Source of the DNA: Bacteroidales bacterium | GTDB taxonomy: Bacteria; Bacteroidota; Bacteroidia; Bacteroidales; JAADJA01 | Reading direction: 5' to 3' | Length of the DNA: 45,187 nucleotides | Assembly: GCA_016933115.1 (NCBI GenBank) | Contig: JAFGBL010000281.1 | Location: 1 to 45,187, forward strand | Part shown: positions 9,130 to 16,391 of the stretch, piece after piece | Layout: each line of letters starts with the position of its first letter | How positions within the stretch are numbered: the stretch's first letter is position 1 | The notes under the pieces: generated by a model | Database searches by the model: none | Told to the model about the DNA's origin: nothing | The model's input: the letters and a program-made list of their open reading frames with translations, nothing else | Program-made: the position numbers and the translations under genes

Positions 9130-9200
9130 GATAAAAATACAATATTAAAAATTCCAAATTCCAACTTAACCAACTCAGAAGGCTGAACAGAGAACTCAAC

Positions 9201-9249
9201 TTCAAACTTCAAACTTCGAACTTCGAACTTCAAACTTCAAACTTTGAAC
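9201..9249. repeat. Seven tandem heptamers TTCAAAC/TTCGAAC
   Basis: Seven consecutive 7-bp units are read on the plus strand: TTCAAAC twice, TTCGAAC twice, TTCAAAC twice and TTTGAAC. The array fills the right part of the dnaE-dinB spacer and runs into the dinB coding end, supplying its stop and last residues. A related array lies at 12071-12098. Confidence 0.85.
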
Positions 9250-10424
9250 TTCAGGTGATGCACCTCTTTCATCACATGCATCCCGGCTGCCCTTCTGATC
9301 GACCGGTCGCCAAACCGCAGTCTGATCTTGTCCATGGCCTGGTAAAGGCTTGTCATCTCCGGAGTATCTTCAAACATATTCAGTTGTTGAGATCCCTGAA
9401 CCAACGCACTGAATTTGACTCCGACCAGCCTTACCAACATTCGCCGGGAATAAACTTTATCAAACAATTCCAATGCTGTTTTCAATAAAACATGGTCGAA
9501 TGCAGTGTATGGAATATGCTTTTGCAACGTATGTGTGTCGAAATTAGAATACCTGATCTTTACTGTTACACAGGACGTCAGCCTTTGTTCTTTCCTGAGT
9601 TGGAATGCTATTTTCTCCACCATTCCGATGAGGATATCCTTCAGCATTTTTATATCAATGGTATCGTTTTCAAACGTCCGTTCCGTTCCGATGGATTTTC
9701 GCTCGGAGTATTGCTGAACAGGTGTCGGATCAATGCCATTGGCTTTTTTCCAGATGATGATACCGTTTTTACCCATCACCCTTTCGATCATATCTGCCGG
9801 AATATTCCTGAGGGTATTGATCGTTGAAATCCCCATCGATCGTAGCAAATGATAGGTTTTATTCCCGATCATTGGGATCTTTTTGATCGACAAAGGATCG
9901 AGAAAAGGGATCACTCCCTGGTAAGGAATCTGAAGTAACCCATTGGGTTTGGCTTCTCCTGTTGCAATCTTCGAAACCGTTTTATTTACCGAAACGCCAA
10001 ATGAAACCGGTAAACGGGTTTCCCTGATGATTTTCTCCCTGAGTTCCTGCGACCATTTGAGGTTACCAAAAAAGCGATCCATGCCGGTAATGTCCAGGTA
10101 ATGTTCATCGATGGATGCTTTTTCATAAACAGGCGCTTTTTCGGCAATGATCTCCGTCACCATTTTCGAGAATTTGCTGTATTGGTCCATATCTCCCCGA
10201 ACAACGATGGCATGATCGCATAAAATCCTCGCCATTTTCATGGGCATGGCCGAATGCACACCGAATTGCCGGGCTTCGTAACTGCATGAAGCAACCACCC
10301 CCCTGTCCGAAGTACCGCCTATAATCACCGGCTTACCGACCAAAGCGGGATTCAATAGCCTTTCTACCGATACGAAAAAGGTGTCAAGATCGAGGTGTAC
10401 AATGCAGCGTGTTTGTGTTGACAT
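9237..10424 (-). CDS. dinB: DNA polymerase IV (Y-family, DinB)
   Basis: 395 residues, slightly longer than E. coli Pol IV (351). The palm domain carries HLDLDTFFVSVE with catalytic Asp12 and the steric-gate Phe pair 16-17. SIDEHYLD gives Asp106-Glu107; the usual SIDEAYLD has Ala where this has His. CSYEARQFGVHSAMP is the finger-domain signature, and the HhH thumb (KKIPMIGNKTYHLLRSMGI) and little-finger domain follow. It extends primers past lesions with low fidelity. The ATG at 10424 is preceded by a tandem 9-mer repeat. Its last residues (LKFKV) are encoded by the heptamer array, hinting that the 3' end was remodelled. It probably forms an operon with the downstream dnaE homologue and responds to the divergent LexA-like repressor. 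Confidence 0.93.
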   Translation of the reverse strand: MSTQTRCIVHLDLDTFFVSVERLLNPALVGKPVIIGGTSDRGVVASCSYEARQFGVHSAMPMKMARILCDHAIVVRGDMDQYSKFSKMVTEIIAEKAPVYEKASIDEHYLDITGMDRFFGNLKWSQELREKIIRETRLPVSFGVSVNKTVSKIATGEAKPNGLLQIPYQGVIPFLDPLSIKKIPMIGNKTYHLLRSMGISTINTLRNIPADMIERVMGKNGIIIWKKANGIDPTPVQQYSERKSIGTERTFENDTIDIKMLKDILIGMVEKIAFQLRKEQRLTSCVTVKIRYSNFDTHTLQKHIPYTAFDHVLLKTALELFDKVYSRRMLVRLVGVKFSALVQGSQQLNMFEDTPEMTSLYQAMDKIRLRFGDRSIRRAAGMHVMKEVHHLKFKV

Positions 10425-10431
10425 TTCTTTA

Positions 10432-10467
10432 ATGACTAAAATGACTTGATTGACTAGAATGACTTGA
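10432..10467. repeat. Four tandem 9-mers in the dinB leader
   Basis: Four 9-bp units follow one another: ATGACTAAA, ATGACTTGA, TTGACTAGA and ATGACTTGA. The array begins 8 bp upstream of the dinB start codon and would lie in its 5' untranslated region. Its function is unknown. Confidence 0.8.
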
Positions 10468-10604
10468 ATTTAATTATTGTATAAATTGGATTACCAGTAA
10501 CTATAAAACAACAACCAAGAGCCAAAAACAACTTAACTCAACAGGAAACTCAGAACCCAGAATACTAAACTCAAAACTTTTACTAAACTTTTTTCACATT
10601 TTTC

Positions 10605-10634
10605 TTGACATTTTAATTTTTCGTTGTATCTTTG
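10605..10634 (+). promoter_or_regulatory. Promoter of the four-helix-bundle/lexA-like operon
   Basis: TTG (10605-10607), 19 bp, then TATCTTTG (10627-10634) match both parts of the Bacteroidota sigma-ABfr promoter (TTTG, 19-21 bp, TAnnTTTG). Transcription would start about 5 bp further on, leaving a leader of roughly 130 nt before the ATG at 10774. Confidence 0.75.
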
Positions 10635-10643
10635 ATCAGATTT

Positions 10644-10674
10644 TAATCATTAAAACGATTACAATATAATCATT
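10644..10674. promoter_or_regulatory. Candidate operator (TAATCATT repeats)
   Basis: TAATCATT occurs at 10644-10651 and again at 10667-10674, 23 bp apart. The first copy also forms an inverted repeat, TAATC-N8-GATTA (10644-10661). The elements sit just downstream of the -7 box, where a repressor would block transcription. The LexA-like repressor encoded by this operon is the obvious candidate, but this is inference. Confidence 0.35.
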
Positions 10675-10773
10675 ATTTAATTCATGACAAAATATTTTTA
10701 AAAGAAAAATTTAAATGATTGATTATCAAACCCGGACTGAAAGCCGGGAAATTCAAATGAAAAACAAATTACG

Positions 10774-11184
10774 ATGAAAACATATAAAAATCTCGAAATC
10801 TACCAGTCAGCATTCAACCTCGCCGTAAATATTTACAGGATGAACATCATGCTGCCTAACCAGGAACTGGTTAAACACGGAAATAAACTCAGGCGGATGA
10901 CCATACAAATCAAAGACCTGATAGCAGACGGTTACAGCATCAGTAAAAATGAAGATGAATTGACCAAATATCTGCTTCAGGTAAAAATTGTATGTGACGA
11001 AACTGTTTTATTGCTGAATAAAATTAAAAAATCGCATTCAAAAAGCCAGTCGGTCAATTATTTTATTCTTGAGTACATCAAGCTGAAAAATGCCATAAAT
11101 AAAACGGTATCCGGATTGGAAAAAAATTCTGCAATTCTAAGGATTCCTTATACAGAGAACAAAGTTTTAGAACCTAAAATTTAA
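10774..11184 (+). CDS. Four-helix-bundle protein (S23/Avd-like family)
   Basis: 136 residues, almost entirely helical. The opening MKTYKNLEIYQSAFNLAVNI matches the start of the 23S-rRNA-intervening-sequence/four-helix-bundle family (usually K-x-L-x-V/I-W/Y-x-x-S). An LRRMTIQIKDLIADGYSIS segment replaces the usual RRAA-x-SI-x-x-NIAEG helix. The conserved later segment EDELTKYLLQVKIVCDE is also recognisable. These proteins form homopentamers; one relative, Avd, is the accessory factor of diversity-generating retroelements, but no reverse transcriptase is present here. The stop is 12 bp before the lexA-like ATG, so the two are cotranscribed from the promoter at 10605-10634. Its role next to an SOS-type repressor is unknown; a nucleic-acid-binding helper is a guess. 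Confidence 0.8.
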   Translation: MKTYKNLEIYQSAFNLAVNIYRMNIMLPNQELVKHGNKLRRMTIQIKDLIADGYSISKNEDELTKYLLQVKIVCDETVLLLNKIKKSHSKSQSVNYFILEYIKLKNAINKTVSGLEKNSAILRIPYTENKVLEPKI

Positions 11185-11196
11185 ACCGGACCGATC

Positions 11197-11997
11197 ATGT
11201 ATTTTAACAGCAATATCAAGTTTTTAAGAAAACGCAGGGGCCGCACGCAGGACGACGTTGCCTTTGCATTGGAAATGAAACGTTCCACCCTTAGCGGTTA
11301 TGAAAACAATGTGGCAAAGCCAAGTGTTGAAGTACTATTAGCCTTTTCAGAATATTTTAAGGTAGCCATCGATACGTTATTAAAGATCAACCTGGCCGAA
11401 CTTCCCGAAAGCCAGATGAGGCAGATCGAAAACGGCTATGATGTTTACATCCGGGGCAGCAATATTCGCGTATTGGCCACCACGATCGACAGTGAAAACC
11501 ACGAGCATATTGAACTGGTTTCGGAAAAAGCCAAAGCAGGCTACACCAGCGGTTTTGCCGATCCGGAGTACATCAAGGTTTTACCAACTTTCAAACTTCC
11601 GTTCCTTTCAAGGGAACGCAAATACCGTACTTTTCAGATTACCGGTGACTCTATGCTGCCAATTCCTGACAAATCCTTCGTCACGGGAGAATATGTTGAG
11701 AACTGGCAATATATTAAAGACGGACAGCCCTGCATTGTGCTCACTATGGATGAAGGCATTGTGTTCAAAATTGTGGAAAATAAAATTGAAACCGAAGGCA
11801 AGATCATCTTACATTCGCTGAACACTTTGTACGAACCATTTGAAATTGACATTCAGGAAGTAAAAGAGGTTTGGAAATTTGTTAATTATATCAGCTCCGA
11901 AATGCCCGACCGCAATGTGGAAAAGGATGAACTGGTCAGCGAAGTAAGAGCCTTAAGGCAGGAGGTGAAGGCGATACAGATGAAGTTGAAGTTGTGA
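11197..11997 (+). CDS. LexA-like repressor: XRE helix-turn-helix fused to S24 autopeptidase
   Basis: 266 residues. Residues 7-60 form an XRE/Cro-type helix-turn-helix (RKRRGRTQDDVAFALEMKRSTLSGYENN). Residues 105-230 are a LexA/UmuD-like S24 peptidase with cleavage site Ala114-Gly115 in KAKAGYTSGF, nucleophile Ser152 in GDSMLPI and general base Lys191 in VFKIV. The C-terminus (240-266) is a short coiled coil. All residues needed for RecA-stimulated self-cleavage are present, so it should act as a DNA-damage-responsive repressor even though its DNA-binding domain is Cro-like rather than the winged helix of classical LexA. It is the second gene of its operon and divergent from dinB-dnaE, which it probably controls. 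A phage-type CI repressor is the main alternative, but no phage genes are near. Confidence 0.9.
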   Translation: MYFNSNIKFLRKRRGRTQDDVAFALEMKRSTLSGYENNVAKPSVEVLLAFSEYFKVAIDTLLKINLAELPESQMRQIENGYDVYIRGSNIRVLATTIDSENHEHIELVSEKAKAGYTSGFADPEYIKVLPTFKLPFLSRERKYRTFQITGDSMLPIPDKSFVTGEYVENWQYIKDGQPCIVLTMDEGIVFKIVENKIETEGKIILHSLNTLYEPFEIDIQEVKEVWKFVNYISSEMPDRNVEKDELVSEVRALRQEVKAIQMKLKL

Positions 11998-12070
11998 TAG
12001 GGGAAACAGTTAGTAGTCTGCAGTCAGTAGTAGTTTATACTAAAATAAAATTGAAACAGGCAACAATAAC

Positions 12071-12098
12071 TTCGAACTTCAAACACCGAACTTCGAAC
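12071..12098. repeat. Four tandem heptamers upstream of the exonuclease gene
   Basis: Four 7-bp units are read on the plus strand: TTCGAAC, TTCAAAC, ACCGAAC and TTCGAAC. They end 8 bp before the ATG at 12107, have the same unit and orientation as the array at 9201-9249, and follow an AGTAGT-type low-complexity stretch at about 12008-12035. Confidence 0.8.
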
Positions 12099-12106
12099 AG
12101 AATTTT

Positions 12107-13456
12107 ATGTATTCCATCGTCGACATAGAAACCACCGGCCTTAGCCCCCACCGGGAAAAAATAACCGAGATTGCCATTTATGTGCACGACGGTGAAAAGA
12201 TCGTGGATGAATTTTCAACCCTTATTAATCCTGAAATTGAAATCCCCTACCGGATTACCCAGCTTACCGGAATCAATAATAAAATGGTAAAAGAATCACC
12301 AAAATTCTATGAAGTCGCTAAACACATAGTTGAAATGACTGAAGGGACAGCTCTGGTTGGCCACAATGTCAATTTCGATTATAACTTCATCAGGAAGGAA
12401 TTCAGGGAGTTCGGGTATGATTACAGGCGGAAGAAAATCTGTACAGCCAGACTAAGCCGGAAACTTCTGCCGGGAAGAAGATCCTATTCTCTTGGAAAAT
12501 TATGTAGGGAACTGGCCATTGAAAATCCCCATCGCCACAGAGCATTTGGTGATGCTTTGGCCACAATGAAACTTTTCGAAATCCTGTTGAAAGTCGAAAA
12601 GAACCTTGAGGAACTCACCATAAAAGGATTGAATTCAAACCTCTCATCCTCATTGATAAAAAAATTACCCAAAGAACCCGGAGTCTACTATTTCCTGGAT
12701 AATGAAGGAAAGATCATTTATATTGGCAAGAGCATCAATATTTATGACAGGGTGATGTCGCACCTCACAAATAACGCCTCCAGGCGGGCCATAGAAATGC
12801 GAAATCAAATTGCCGATATTGATTTTACCCTCACCGGAAACGAACTTATTGCTTTGTTGCTCGAATCGAATGAAATAAAAAAGCACTCCCCCATCTTCAA
12901 TAAAGCCCTGCGCAGAAATAGTTTTCAATATGGGCTTTTCCAATATTTTGACGACAAAGGCTATCACAGGCTGAAAATTGACAAAAACGACCGGGAAGAG
13001 CTGCCTTTGACATCATTTACGTCACTACTTTCAGCCAAAAGCCATTTGTTTACATTGACCGAAGCTTTCAGTCTCTGCCAAAAATTATGTGGATTATTCG
13101 ACACCAAAGGTGCCTGTTTTCATTTCAATATCAGACAGTGTAACGGCGCCTGCATTGGGGAAGAATCACCTGTAGAATACAATGCCAGGGTTGCACAGGC
13201 AATTGAACCCTACACATTTGACATTCAAAGTTTCTTTGCGATTGATGAAGGTCGGACCAACGGTGAAAAATCGGTTATCCATGTCAGGAACGGAAAATAT
13301 ATAGGATTTGGTTATTTTAACCCTGACCTCAATGAAAATATTGCCATCGAACAACTCGAAGAGTGCATTTACCCGTATCCTGACAACAGGGACATCCAGC
13401 AAATATTAAGGTCCTACCTGAAAAGGAATCATGTCCAGAAATTGATTCCATATTAA
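12107..13456 (+). CDS. DnaQ-type 3'-5' exonuclease fused to a GIY-YIG (UvrC/Cho-like) nuclease
   Basis: 449 residues. The N-terminal DEDDh exonuclease has DIETTG (Asp6, Glu8), GHNVNFD (Asp91) and HRAFGDA (His145, Asp149), like the proofreading epsilon subunit. After a linker, a GIY-YIG endonuclease begins at 192 with GVYYFLDNEG and IIYIGKS (204-209) and an Arg in NIYDRV (215), like the N-terminal nuclease of UvrC and the SOS-induced Cho protein. The remaining about 180 residues have a UvrC-like Cys motif (CGLFDTKGACFHFNIRQCNGAC). Such fusions are known in other bacteria (mycobacterial Rv2191 is one). It probably nicks DNA next to lesions and trims the end. It lies 109 bp after the lexA-like gene on the same strand, suggesting damage regulation. 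Confidence 0.9.
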   Translation: MYSIVDIETTGLSPHREKITEIAIYVHDGEKIVDEFSTLINPEIEIPYRITQLTGINNKMVKESPKFYEVAKHIVEMTEGTALVGHNVNFDYNFIRKEFREFGYDYRRKKICTARLSRKLLPGRRSYSLGKLCRELAIENPHRHRAFGDALATMKLFEILLKVEKNLEELTIKGLNSNLSSSLIKKLPKEPGVYYFLDNEGKIIYIGKSINIYDRVMSHLTNNASRRAIEMRNQIADIDFTLTGNELIALLLESNEIKKHSPIFNKALRRNSFQYGLFQYFDDKGYHRLKIDKNDREELPLTSFTSLLSAKSHLFTLTEAFSLCQKLCGLFDTKGACFHFNIRQCNGACIGEESPVEYNARVAQAIEPYTFDIQSFFAIDEGRTNGEKSVIHVRNGKYIGFGYFNPDLNENIAIEQLEECIYPYPDNRDIQQILRSYLKRNHVQKLIPY

Positions 13457-13477
13457 TGGGTTTTGCATAATTTCTCT

Positions 13478-13485
13478 TATTTTTG
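13478..13485 (+). promoter_or_regulatory. Promoter -7 element deciding the nadE start
   Basis: TATTTTTG is a perfect TAnnTTTG element. It lies inside the longest possible nadE frame (which opens at a TTG at 13463) and 28 bp upstream of the ATG at 13514, so the ATG is the better start. Confidence 0.65.
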
Positions 13486-13513
13486 CGTTTCAATTCATGT
13501 AAAACTTAATTTA

Positions 13514-14503
13514 ATGAACCATTCTTCTAAAAAACCATTTTCAAAAGATATTTTGAAAATTGATAGCCCGCATTTACTCGTTGATGAATTGGGCAGGAAA
13601 CTGAAAAATGACATCTATGGTACGCTAAGAAGAAAAGGAGCAGTTATTGGCCTTAGTGGCGGGATCGATTCATCGGTTACCTGTGCATTGACTGCCAAAG
13701 CCATCGGGCCTGAAAACATCCTTGGTTTGATGATGCCCGAGAAGGATTCAAGCCCTGAAAGCGAAATTTTGGCAAGAAAACTTGCAGACGGGTTGGGTTT
13801 AAAAACAATTGTTGAAAATATCTCACCGGCACTGGAGGGATTTAAATGTTATGAAAGAAGGGACACAGCAACAAAAAATATTTTCCCCGAATTTGACCCG
13901 GTACGCCATAAAATGAAAATCGGCATCAAAGATTCAGGGCTTTACAGTAACCTACCGCCTGTCTTCCACATTACGATTATCATCGAAAATGGGCAGGAAA
14001 TAACCAAACGTCTTCCTCCGGATGAATTCAGGACGATCATGGCAGCATCCGACTTTAAACAAAGGAGCAGGATGTCCATGCTTTATTATCATGCAGAAAG
14101 ATTGCATTATACGGTTGTCGGAACACCCAATAAACATGAAGAACGACAAGGTTTTTTCGTGAAATACGGCGATGGCGGGGCCGATATTATGCCTATTGCA
14201 CACCTTTATAAAACGCAGGTATATCAAATTGCCGAATATTTGAAGGTTCCAAAAGAAATTATTGAACGAACTCCTACAACCGACACCTATTCAGCCGAAC
14301 AAACACAGGAAGAGTTCTTTTTTCAACTACCTTTCGAAGAGATGGACCTGTTGTGGTATGCATATGAAAACAATTACGATACGGGTGATGTCTCAAAAGT
14401 CATGGACCGATCGGCTGATGAAATCAGTAAAATATTCGCGAATTTCAAAAGAAAGCAGAGCACGACTGATTATTTGAGAATGGCACCGATAAAATACATT
14501 TAA
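13514..14503 (+). CDS. nadE: NAD(+) synthase-type ATP-pyrophosphatase (NadE family)
   Basis: 329 residues from the ATG at 13514. The N-type ATP-pyrophosphatase loop is GLSGGIDSSVT near residue 47. The rest has the NadE layout, including GTPNKHEERQGFFVKYGDGGADIMPIAHLYKTQV in which the usual G-T-x-N-K and K-Y-G-D-x-x-x-D motifs can be read. NadE makes NAD from deamido-NAD, ATP and ammonia in the cytoplasm. No glutaminase (nitrilase) domain is fused, so it would need free ammonia or a partner. The gene lies just upstream of an acyl ligase, ACP and glutamine-hydrolysing synthetase. It may serve NAD synthesis, or be a paralogue that amidates a substrate of that pathway. The family call is firm; the physiological role is less so. 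Confidence 0.85.
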   Translation: MNHSSKKPFSKDILKIDSPHLLVDELGRKLKNDIYGTLRRKGAVIGLSGGIDSSVTCALTAKAIGPENILGLMMPEKDSSPESEILARKLADGLGLKTIVENISPALEGFKCYERRDTATKNIFPEFDPVRHKMKIGIKDSGLYSNLPPVFHITIIIENGQEITKRLPPDEFRTIMAASDFKQRSRMSMLYYHAERLHYTVVGTPNKHEERQGFFVKYGDGGADIMPIAHLYKTQVYQIAEYLKVPKEIIERTPTTDTYSAEQTQEEFFFQLPFEEMDLLWYAYENNYDTGDVSKVMDRSADEISKIFANFKRKQSTTDYLRMAPIKYI

Positions 14504-14730
14504 AACTTGCAGCATCTCACAACAGCATTCCTGGTAAAGTTTAAAATACTTCAAGATAAAAAAAGATAGGCTAATTTTCCGAAAAACCAAAATGAAAAAG
14601 ATGATATCAAGGTACTTAAGAAATGAATATTTGAAACTAACTTTCAATAAAAAAAACTTTATCAGTTTTAATTTGTTTTATTGAGATCCAATCCAGTCAG
14701 GATATTCAATAGAACTTGAACCTGTAAAAA

Positions 14731-14741
14731 TTAACTGTTAA
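14731..14741. promoter_or_regulatory. Palindrome upstream of the acyl ligase gene
   Basis: TTAACTGTTAA is an inverted repeat (TTAAC-N-GTTAA) 33 bp before the ligase ATG in a 271-bp spacer that otherwise shows no recognised element. Similar TTAA palindromes precede other genes in this window. This is a weak candidate operator. Confidence 0.25.
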
Positions 14742-14774
14742 ATTAATATCTCAAAATTATTACATTCAGGATAG

Positions 14775-16241
14775 ATGAACGTTTTTGACTATTTTTTTGA
14801 AAATACTAAAAATTTAGAAAAGGAATTTATCTCAGGACTTTCGGAAACCATCAGTTTCAAGGAACTTCATTTGCGCTGTCTTAAACTTGCAAATACACTT
14901 GAAAGCCAGGGTATTTTCAATGAGAATATAATCCTGATCAGTGATAATTCCGTTTTTTTTACGACTGTTTACCTGGGAATAATTAAGTCGGGGAATACAT
15001 GCGTTCCGTTGAATCCGAATATTGAAGATTACAATTTCAAGGACATCCTTCAGGCTACTGAAGCTAAACATTGTTTTGCAAATGCCAAAATACGGTCAAA
15101 ATTCGAAGAATATCCTATTTCGATTCATACGGAAAAAGAAACAACCGAGTGGATTTCAAATCAATACGAAAAACCCCGTAATCATTCCGAAGTACCATTC
15201 GATGAAAACCGGTTAGCGGAAATTATTTATACCTCCGGAAGTACTGGCAAACAAAAGGGTGCAATGATCACACATAAAAATATTATTACCAATTCCGAAT
15301 CCATCATTACATACCTTAAACTTACCGGTTCCGACAGAATGCAGGTCGTTCTGCCCTTTTACTATTGTTACGGATTATCATTGCTTCACACCCATTTGCG
15401 TGTCGGCGGATCTTTGGTATTTAATAATTCATTTGTTTTTCTTGGATCTGTTATCAATACCCTGAACAAATATCAATGTACAGGATTTGCAGGGGTTCCC
15501 AGCCATTTTCAAATTCTGCTGAGGAAATCAAAAGAATTTACAACTCAATCGTTTCCCACGCTTCGGTATGTAACACAGGCAGGTGGCCGTCTTCATAATG
15601 CCTTTATTGAAGAATTTACAGCAGCATTCCCGGATATTGATTTTTATGTGATGTATGGACAGACTGAAGCGACAGCCCGGCTTTCGTATCTTGAACCAGG
15701 TAAATTGAAGGATAAGCTGGGTTCGATTGGAATGGGGATTCCTGGAGTAGAACTCAGGGTAATTAATGAAAAAGGGCATTGGGTAAAGCCCGGTGAAACA
15801 GGTGAAATTGTGGCCAAAGGAGATAATATCATGTTGGGTTATTATAAGGATATTGAGTCGACCCAGGAGACAATCAAAAATGGTTGGTTATTTACGGGCG
15901 ACCTGGCAACGATTGATGAGGATGGTTATATTTTTGTGAAAGGCAGAAAAAAGGAAATATTTAAAATTCGCGGGTTCAGGGTAAGCCCGAAGGAGATTGA
16001 AGATACCCTCTTAAGGTATCCCGGTGTGATAGATTGCTCTGTAAAAGCAGTCTCTGATGAAATAACAGGTGAATCTATGATTGCAATTATTTATGTAGAC
16101 GAATCGAACCTTGAAAATTTCTCTGAAGAAAAAATCAAGCAGTATTGTGCAGGTTACCTGAGCCCATATAAAATTCCGGATAAAATTATTTTTGAAACTA
16201 AGCTTACTTATAAGGAAAGCGGGAAAAAAGCAATCATCTGA
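14775..16241 (+). CDS. Class I adenylate-forming acyl-CoA/acyl-ACP ligase
   Basis: 488 residues of the AMP-binding (ANL) superfamily. IYTSGSTGKQKGAM (151-164) is the phosphate-binding loop. VMYGQTEAT is the adenine-contacting motif, GWLFTGDLATIDEDG carries the ribose-binding Asp, and KGRKKEIFKIRGFRVSP is the hinge. The C-terminal lysine needed for adenylation lies in KESGKKA (484). VVLPFYYCYGLSLLHTH and HLRVGGS resemble the ligases found with exosortase and exopolysaccharide loci. The enzyme would activate a carboxylate as acyl-AMP and pass it to CoA or, given the stand-alone ACP gene 1 kb downstream, to the ACP phosphopantetheine arm. The acyl substrate cannot be read. It starts the run of genes leading to the MFS exporter and has no perfect TAnnTTTG in its leader. 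Confidence 0.9.
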   Translation: MNVFDYFFENTKNLEKEFISGLSETISFKELHLRCLKLANTLESQGIFNENIILISDNSVFFTTVYLGIIKSGNTCVPLNPNIEDYNFKDILQATEAKHCFANAKIRSKFEEYPISIHTEKETTEWISNQYEKPRNHSEVPFDENRLAEIIYTSGSTGKQKGAMITHKNIITNSESIITYLKLTGSDRMQVVLPFYYCYGLSLLHTHLRVGGSLVFNNSFVFLGSVINTLNKYQCTGFAGVPSHFQILLRKSKEFTTQSFPTLRYVTQAGGRLHNAFIEEFTAAFPDIDFYVMYGQTEATARLSYLEPGKLKDKLGSIGMGIPGVELRVINEKGHWVKPGETGEIVAKGDNIMLGYYKDIESTQETIKNGWLFTGDLATIDEDGYIFVKGRKKEIFKIRGFRVSPKEIEDTLLRYPGVIDCSVKAVSDEITGESMIAIIYVDESNLENFSEEKIKQYCAGYLSPYKIPDKIIFETKLTYKESGKKAII

Positions 16242-16299
16242 CCATTGTTGGAAGATTAATTGTTTGCATTAGAATGTAAAACTTTCCGGATAATTTTAT

Positions 16300-16307
16300 T
16301 ATTTTTG
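16300..16307 (+). promoter_or_regulatory. Promoter -7 element of the SGNH-like lipoprotein gene
   Basis: TATTTTTG is a perfect TAnnTTTG element in the 150-bp spacer after the ligase. It would give a leader of about 80 nt before the ATG at 16392, so the lipoprotein-ACP-AsnB part may be transcribed separately from the ligase. Confidence 0.55.
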
Positions 16308-16391
16308 CCAACATCAGAAACAAAACCAATAAAAATTTACCCTTTTAAGGTGAATGCTGGTTTCTTGTTATATACTTAAAAAAACAAATAT

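Larger units (their letters stand above)
10425..10773. other. Divergent regulatory region between dinB and the lexA-like operon
   Basis: This 349-bp spacer holds no gene. Its left end has a 9-mer tandem repeat (10432-10467), and its middle (about 10500-10590) is A/C-rich low-complexity sequence with recurring AACTCA-like words. Its right part has a well-formed Bacteroidota promoter and TAATCATT repeats for the rightward operon. No perfect TAnnTTTG was found for the leftward dinB gene. Confidence 0.6.

Noticed and set aside
9201..9249. Heptamer array as a CRISPR array
   Set aside because: CRISPR repeats are about 23-47 bp with unique spacers of similar size. These are back-to-back 7-bp units with no spacers and no cas genes nearby.
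10774..11184. Complete diversity-generating retroelement with Avd
   Set aside because: The four-helix-bundle protein belongs to the family that includes Avd, but no reverse transcriptase, template repeat or A-rich near-copy of a variable region is visible in the window.
11197..11997. Phage CI-type repressor marking a prophage
   Set aside because: It has the S24 peptidase and Cro-like helix-turn-helix that phage repressors also have, but neighbours are damage-tolerance genes and no phage genes or attachment sites are seen.
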